37,482 nucleotides of DNA from an uncultured Granulosicoccaceae bacterium (GTDB lineage Bacteria > Pseudomonadota > Gammaproteobacteria > Granulosicoccales > Granulosicoccaceae). Within the stretch, counting starts at the first letter, position 1. Every line of letters starts with the position of its first letter. The notes under the pieces are model-generated. The model was not told the origin of the DNA and ran no database searches. It was given only the letters and a program-made list of their open reading frames with translations. The stretch is taken from positions 1 through 37,482 of the forward strand of contig CAKZVB010000117.1 in the NCBI GenBank assembly GCA_937922015.1, in the 5' to 3' direction. This document shows, in pieces, positions 34,106 to 37,482 of the stretch. The position numbers and the translations under genes are program-made.

Positions 34106-35596
34106 ATGGCCGACCAATTAATACTCAGTATCGATCAGGGCACCACCAGCTCGCGCGCCATTTTGTTCGCCAAAGATGGCAGCTCTGTGTTTACCTCTCA
34201 GCGCGAATTTAAACAGCACTTCCCACAATCGGGCTGGGTGGAACACGACCCCGAAGAAATCTGGCAAACCACTCTGCAGGTCTGTCGCGAAGCAATGACA
34301 GCGGCCAGCGACAAGGGTGCAAGCGTGGCGGCAGCCGGCATTACCAATCAACGCGAAACAACCGTGGTATGGAATAAAAAAACCGGTAAAGCGGTCTACA
34401 ACGCGATTGTCTGGCAGGATCGTCGCACTGCCGCACATTGCTCAGAACTGAAAGAGTCAGGTTACGAACCTACTTTTACCGCTAAAACCGGCTTGCTGCT
34501 CGACCCGTATTTTTCGGCAACAAAAATCCGCTGGATTCTGGAAAACGTTGAAGGCGCACGTTCACAGGCGGAGCAAGGTGAACTTCTTTTCGGCACTATA
34601 GACAGCTTCTTGTTGTGGCGCTTCACCAACGGCAAGGTCCACGCCACGGACGCCACAAATGCATCACGCACAATGGCCTATAACATTCATACCAGCGAAT
34701 GGGATGACGAACTTTTAAATATTCTAAACATCCCTCGAAACATGCTGCCTGAGGTCAAAGACAGCAGTGGTGAGTTCGGCATTATTGATCAGGAACTGTT
34801 TGGCAACGGATTGGCTATCTGCGGTATTGCCGGTGATCAGCAGGCGGCTACATTCGGCCAGGTTTGCCTTGAACCCGGGACCATAAAAAGCACATACGGT
34901 ACCGGCTGCTTTGTGTTGCTAAACACCGGTCACGAAGCACTGGCTTCAAACAATAAACTGCTGACAACTATTGGCTACCAGCTGGATGGCAAGCCGACTT
35001 ATGCCATTGAGGGTTCTATCTTTGTCGCCGGTGCCGCCGTGCAATGGCTGCGTGATGGATTGGGCATTATAAAAAGCGCCGAAGAAACCGAAGCGATGGC
35101 CAATGGACTTGAATCAAACGAGGGCATCTATCTGGTGCCAGCCTTTACCGGACTTGGCGCTCCCTACTGGGACCCGGATGCAAGAGGCGCACTGTTTGGT
35201 TTGACCAGAGATACCGGCATACAACAAATAGTACGCGCCACACTGGAGTCCGTGGCGTTTCAAACCAACGATCTGTTCAAAGCAATGGCAGAGGACGGCG
35301 TTACACCGACAAGAGTCCGTGTCGATGGCGGCATGGTTAAAAACAATTGGTTGTGTCAGTTTCTAGCCGACATCCTGAATATTCCGGTCGAAAGGCCGGT
35401 ACAAACAGAAACCACAGCGCTGGGTGCAGCTTACTTAGCCGGACTACATGCAGGCATTTACAAAAGCTTCGACGATCTCTCAGCCAACTGGCAACTGGAC
35501 AAAGAATTCAGGCCTTCAATGGATGCGGCTACACGAGACAGTCTGCTGGCCAACTGGAAAAAAGCCGTGGAAGGAGTGAAACACCAGACGGTTTAA
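34106..35596 (+). CDS. glpK: Glycerol kinase GlpK
   Basis: A 496-residue FGGY-family kinase phosphorylating glycerol to sn-glycerol 3-phosphate in the cytoplasm. The N-terminal phosphate loop [14 protein letters not shown], the substrate motif [12 protein letters not shown], the catalytic Asp in [16 protein letters not shown] and the C-terminal nucleotide-binding region [15 protein letters not shown] are all intact. The length is typical (about 500). It is divergent from glpR across a 373-base region with the putative operator, so it is probably co-regulated with the transporter operon. Repeat 1 copy B lies 54 bases after the stop. Confidence 0.97.
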   Translation: MADQLILSIDQGTTSSRAILFAKDGSSVFTSQREFKQHFPQSGWVEHDPEEIWQTTLQVCREAMTAASDKGASVAAAGITNQRETTVVWNKKTGKAVYNAIVWQDRRTAAHCSELKESGYEPTFTAKTGLLLDPYFSATKIRWILENVEGARSQAEQGELLFGTIDSFLLWRFTNGKVHATDATNASRTMAYNIHTSEWDDELLNILNIPRNMLPEVKDSSGEFGIIDQELFGNGLAICGIAGDQQAATFGQVCLEPGTIKSTYGTGCFVLLNTGHEALASNNKLLTTIGYQLDGKPTYAIEGSIFVAGAAVQWLRDGLGIIKSAEETEAMANGLESNEGIYLVPAFTGLGAPYWDPDARGALFGLTRDTGIQQIVRATLESVAFQTNDLFKAMAEDGVTPTRVRVDGGMVKNNWLCQFLADILNIPVERPVQTETTALGAAYLAGLHAGIYKSFDDLSANWQLDKEFRPSMDAATRDSLLANWKKAVEGVKHQTV

Positions 35597-35649
35597 CTTT
35601 CTACATCTATGCTGAAAGTCATTGCCTATCGGGTGTATTTGCACTGACT

Positions 35650-35721
35650 TGCATATTTCGCCTTGCTCTGACGACTGTGGCTGTGAAAAGTTTGTTACCG
35701 AACCTCCCGCTCAGCCCACTA
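35650..35721 (+). repeat. Dispersed imperfect repeat 1, copy B
   Basis: Partner of 4634-4707. It occupies most of the space between the glpK stop and the stop codon of the DUF938 gene, and its CCCACTAG end includes that stop codon on the other strand. Confidence 0.5.
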
Positions 35722-36309
35722 GTGACGCCAGATCAGAATACGATTGTTCGCAGGCATCTCGATGTCCTGCTCGAATTCCAACCCCTCTTCAAACGCCATT
35801 GCATCAAGCTCTGCTCTATCCCGGATACCCATATGGGCCGCTTGCTGCCTCAACATGGCATCGAAGTTTTCATTACTTTCAGAGGTATGCCTGCCGCCAT
35901 AAGTAAATGGCCCATATAAAGCGAAGCTCGCACCGGTTTTTAATCTTGAACTGACAAGACGAAACATATCAGCTACTTCAGCAATGCTCATTATATGGGC
36001 CGTATTTGCCGAAAATGCAAAGCTGTACAATGTGTTGTGATCATTTTCCACCGACACATCAATTTCTACCGGCAGTGCGATATTTCCTGCCGCCGATTGT
36101 TCTATCCTTTGACCGATAGCCTGTAGATTTTCAGAACGATCACTGGGTTGCCAGTAGAGATTGGGAAAACGCTCAGCAAAATACACCGCGTGCTGACCGG
36201 TACCACTACCCAGCTCAAGTACAGTATCCGCGGCATTAAACCATCTCTCTAACGCATCACCTATCGCTTCTTTATTCCGATCACTCGCTGCTGAGAAAGG
36301 TAAACTCAA
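35719..36309 (-). CDS. DUF938 SAM-dependent methyltransferase
   Basis: A 196-residue class I SAM-dependent methyltransferase-like protein of the DUF938 family. The family opening (FSAASDRNKEAIGDAL), the SAM-binding VLELGSGTGQHAVYFA and the following WQPSDRS are clear; LYGPFTYGGRHTSESN is the usual later signature, and the end motif RILIWRH is complete. The substrate is unknown. The start is probably TTG at 36309, with AAGGA spaced 7 bases upstream; a TTG two codons earlier would overlap that site. It converges on glpK. No neighbouring gene suggests its pathway. Confidence 0.85.
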   Translation of the reverse strand: MSLPFSAASDRNKEAIGDALERWFNAADTVLELGSGTGQHAVYFAERFPNLYWQPSDRSENLQAIGQRIEQSAAGNIALPVEIDVSVENDHNTLYSFAFSANTAHIMSIAEVADMFRLVSSRLKTGASFALYGPFTYGGRHTSESNENFDAMLRQQAAHMGIRDRAELDAMAFEEGLEFEQDIEMPANNRILIWRH

Positions 36310-36500
36310 TTTCAATTCCTTATATTTTTCTGACAGTCTTTATGCTCTCATCTTTCGTCAAGCCATAGACCAGGAGTCTGCGCGGTAGAAGTCTGCGTAG
36401 CGAGAACGTGCCATGGCGAGGGCCCTTGTCTTAGTAAATGATGGTACGATCATTTGAGGCGCATAGTTGTTCATACGTAACGAAAATGATCGATAAAAAC

Positions 36501-36555
36501 GCACCGTCAGGGCGCGTTCGCAGTAGCAGAGGTTCTGCCGCGCAGGCTCCTAGCC
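36501..36555 (+). repeat. Dispersed imperfect repeat 2, copy B
   Basis: Partner of 23443-23495, sharing an uninterrupted 21-base block plus flanking short matches. It is intergenic. Confidence 0.6.
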
Positions 36556-36578
36556 TGGATAATTCATGAGGATTCGAT

Positions 36579-36657
36579 GCCAGAGGAAATCTGGCTAAAC
36601 AGGTCGGCCAATCGTCTGAGAAACGTGGCCCGCCACGTGCCGAGGAGGATTGGCCGA
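36579..36657. repeat. Hairpin plus nested palindrome
   Basis: First a 6-bp hairpin GCCAGA/TCTGGC (36579-36595). Then perfect 10-bp arms TCGGCCAATC (36604-36613) and GATTGGCCGA (36648-36657) enclosing a second perfect palindrome ACGTGGC/GCCACGT (36623-36638). A T7 run follows 14 bases later. It could be a strong structured RNA, a protein-binding site or a remnant of a mobile-element end. Confidence 0.6.
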
Positions 36658-36817
36658 GATGTGACGCCAGATTTTTTTCTGACGTCGAATAGACACACTG
36701 CTATTTTGCACAAGGCGACCAAATAATGGTTTGGAGCGCTGTATACATAGCATTTCGCTAAAATTTACTTGTCGCCTTATGAATAATCCAGGCTGATAGT
36801 ACAGCTAGAGGTTAACA

Positions 36818-36991
36818 ATGGCGAAGATTGCGACGATAGGCTGTGGGTTTATTAGCCAGAGTTGGGCAACCGTATTTGCACAGTTCGGATACGAAGTGTC
36901 ACTGTACGATCCGGTTCCTGCGGTGGATAAAAGAGATTGAAAATTGATGGCGCTTTTACGCCTTAAGATGAGAGCCATTGGTGACAACTGA
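36818..36991 (+). pseudogene. 3-hydroxyacyl-CoA dehydrogenase N-terminal remnant
   Basis: ATG at 36818 with AGAGG at good spacing opens a 40-codon frame whose product starts MAKIATIGCGFISQSWATVF, the NAD-binding Rossmann start (GxGxxxxxW) of 3-hydroxyacyl-CoA dehydrogenases of the lambda-crystallin type, then YEVSLYDP with the acidic residue that ends the second strand. TGA at 36938-36940 interrupts it; the same frame continues about 16 codons (LMALLRLKMRAIGD), compatible with the family's next helix, before another TGA at 36989. The other 250 or more residues of the enzyme are absent. It is best read as a decayed, truncated copy. Confidence 0.65.
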
Positions 36992-37018
36992 TGATCTCTG
37001 CTTGAAGTACGAGCTGGA

Positions 37019-37482
37019 TTAAATTAAAGGCACACATCTTTTACCCCACAACTCCTTTCTAACCTTAAATCGAGGCAAGCTAGTGCAATTGAGCGCTCGT
37101 TCGATACCGATAAGCGTCGCGACACAATCACAGCGCCCTTCATCAATCCGCATCCTCCCTCGGTGCAGCGCAAGATAAATAGCCTCGATATATTGTCCTC
37201 TTGGGAGACCTGATATTACACTTGGGTGTAAAAAGAGATCTAGGGACCAAGCCACTACTCCATTATCTAGCAGAGCTATAGCTCTGGACCGGCCCTTTCG
37301 CTCATCAATTATTGGAATGGACTGTTTGACTACAGCAAAAGCAATAGTGGCGGCCTCACCGTCATCAATAGAGCCATCACCGCAGATAAGCTGCTCGTAA
37401 ACTTGATACCCTTTTTCGTCAAGCTCTACGACGTTTACGACATCATGCGAAACAAGCCCACTAATGAATTCATTGTCACCTT
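37019..37482 (-). CDS. Partial PIN-like domain protein, 5' end outside the window
   Basis: The reading frame is open from the window edge to a stop at 37019-37021, giving at least 153 residues; the beginning is missing. The stretch IDDGEAATIAFAVVKQSIPI followed by IDERKGRSRAI resembles the second half of PIN/DUF3368-type nucleases (GEAxAIxLA and a DExxGRxxA motif), where these acidic residues bind metal. Such proteins are often toxins or RNases. The C-terminal 80 residues are not recognised. Whether the N-terminal active-site Asp is present cannot be seen. No partner antitoxin is visible downstream. Confidence 0.5.
   Translation of the reverse strand, partial: GDNEFISGLVSHDVVNVVELDEKGYQVYEQLICGDGSIDDGEAATIAFAVVKQSIPIIDERKGRSRAIALLDNGVVAWSLDLFLHPSVISGLPRGQYIEAIYLALHRGRMRIDEGRCDCVATLIGIERALNCTSLPRFKVRKELWGKRCVPLI

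Larger units (their letters stand above)
36310..36817. other. Intergenic region with repeats and nested palindromes
   Basis: About 500 bases with no gene. It contains repeat 2 copy B (36501-36555), a short hairpin and a nested palindrome (36579-36657), and T7 at 36672-36678. The sequence looks like a junk or recombination-prone area between the methyltransferase and a decayed gene. Confidence 0.45.

Noticed and set aside
36592..36660. Integron attC site
   Set aside because: The palindrome lacks the conserved RYYYAAC and GTTRRRY ends, and no integrase is present.

Overview
The window looks like a chromosomal segment of a free-living, probably marine gammaproteobacterium. The basis is the asmA-mutY-yggX-tRNA-Phe block, a DUF3581 gene, a ProQ/FinO gene, a PilY1-like adhesin and moaC/moaDE, all in gammaproteobacterial style. 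Genus is not determinable by eye; a deep-branching lineage such as Granulosicoccaceae is only a guess. Several genes appear to start with TTG, GTG or possibly ATC.

Layout. 1-2290 is gene-poor, with one cold-shock-domain gene. 2293-4543 carries two small lipoproteins, one with calcium-binding repeats, and an orphan SCO1/SenC copper chaperone. 4900-6102 is an enolase-superfamily (mandelate racemase subgroup) sugar-acid dehydratase-like enzyme. 6393-10700 is one very large PilY1-like adhesin whose von Willebrand A domain is split by two jelly-roll-like domains. Converging on it from the minus strand is a two-gene unit: a ProQ/FinO-domain RNA-binding protein followed in the same reading frame, after a single stop codon, by a stand-alone GyrB/ParE-type TOPRIM protein. 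12376-15053 holds a Tat-type M15/DUF882 peptidase, an ion-transporter-like membrane protein and a DUF3581 protein. 15325-17521 is an OmpR-type response regulator and its histidine kinase. 17721-22010 is tRNA-Phe, yggX, mutY and asmA, all on the minus strand. 22171-23413 is molybdopterin synthesis (moaC divergent from moaD-moaE). 23520-24899 is a Deg-type periplasmic protease.

24.9-35.6 kb is a complete glycerol catabolic locus of the type described in rhizobia: glpR, the ABC transporter glpS-T-P-Q-U-V, glpD on the minus strand, and divergent glpK. Glycerol would enter through the GlpSTPQUV ABC importer, be phosphorylated by GlpK, and be oxidised to dihydroxyacetone phosphate by GlpD under GlpR control. 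The two ATPases have complementary defects in their catalytic motifs, which predicts one good and one degenerate ATP site. glpV is bracketed by intercistronic hairpins, and GTTTCGTTT/AAACGAAAC elements near glpR, glpK and glpS are operator candidates.

The right end holds a DUF938 methyltransferase, then a disordered region with a nested palindrome, members of two dispersed repeats, a decayed 3-hydroxyacyl-CoA dehydrogenase fragment and a PIN-like gene cut by the window edge.

The most unusual items are the ProQ-stop-TOPRIM arrangement, the split-VWA PilY1 protein and the asymmetric GlpS/GlpT ATPase pair.
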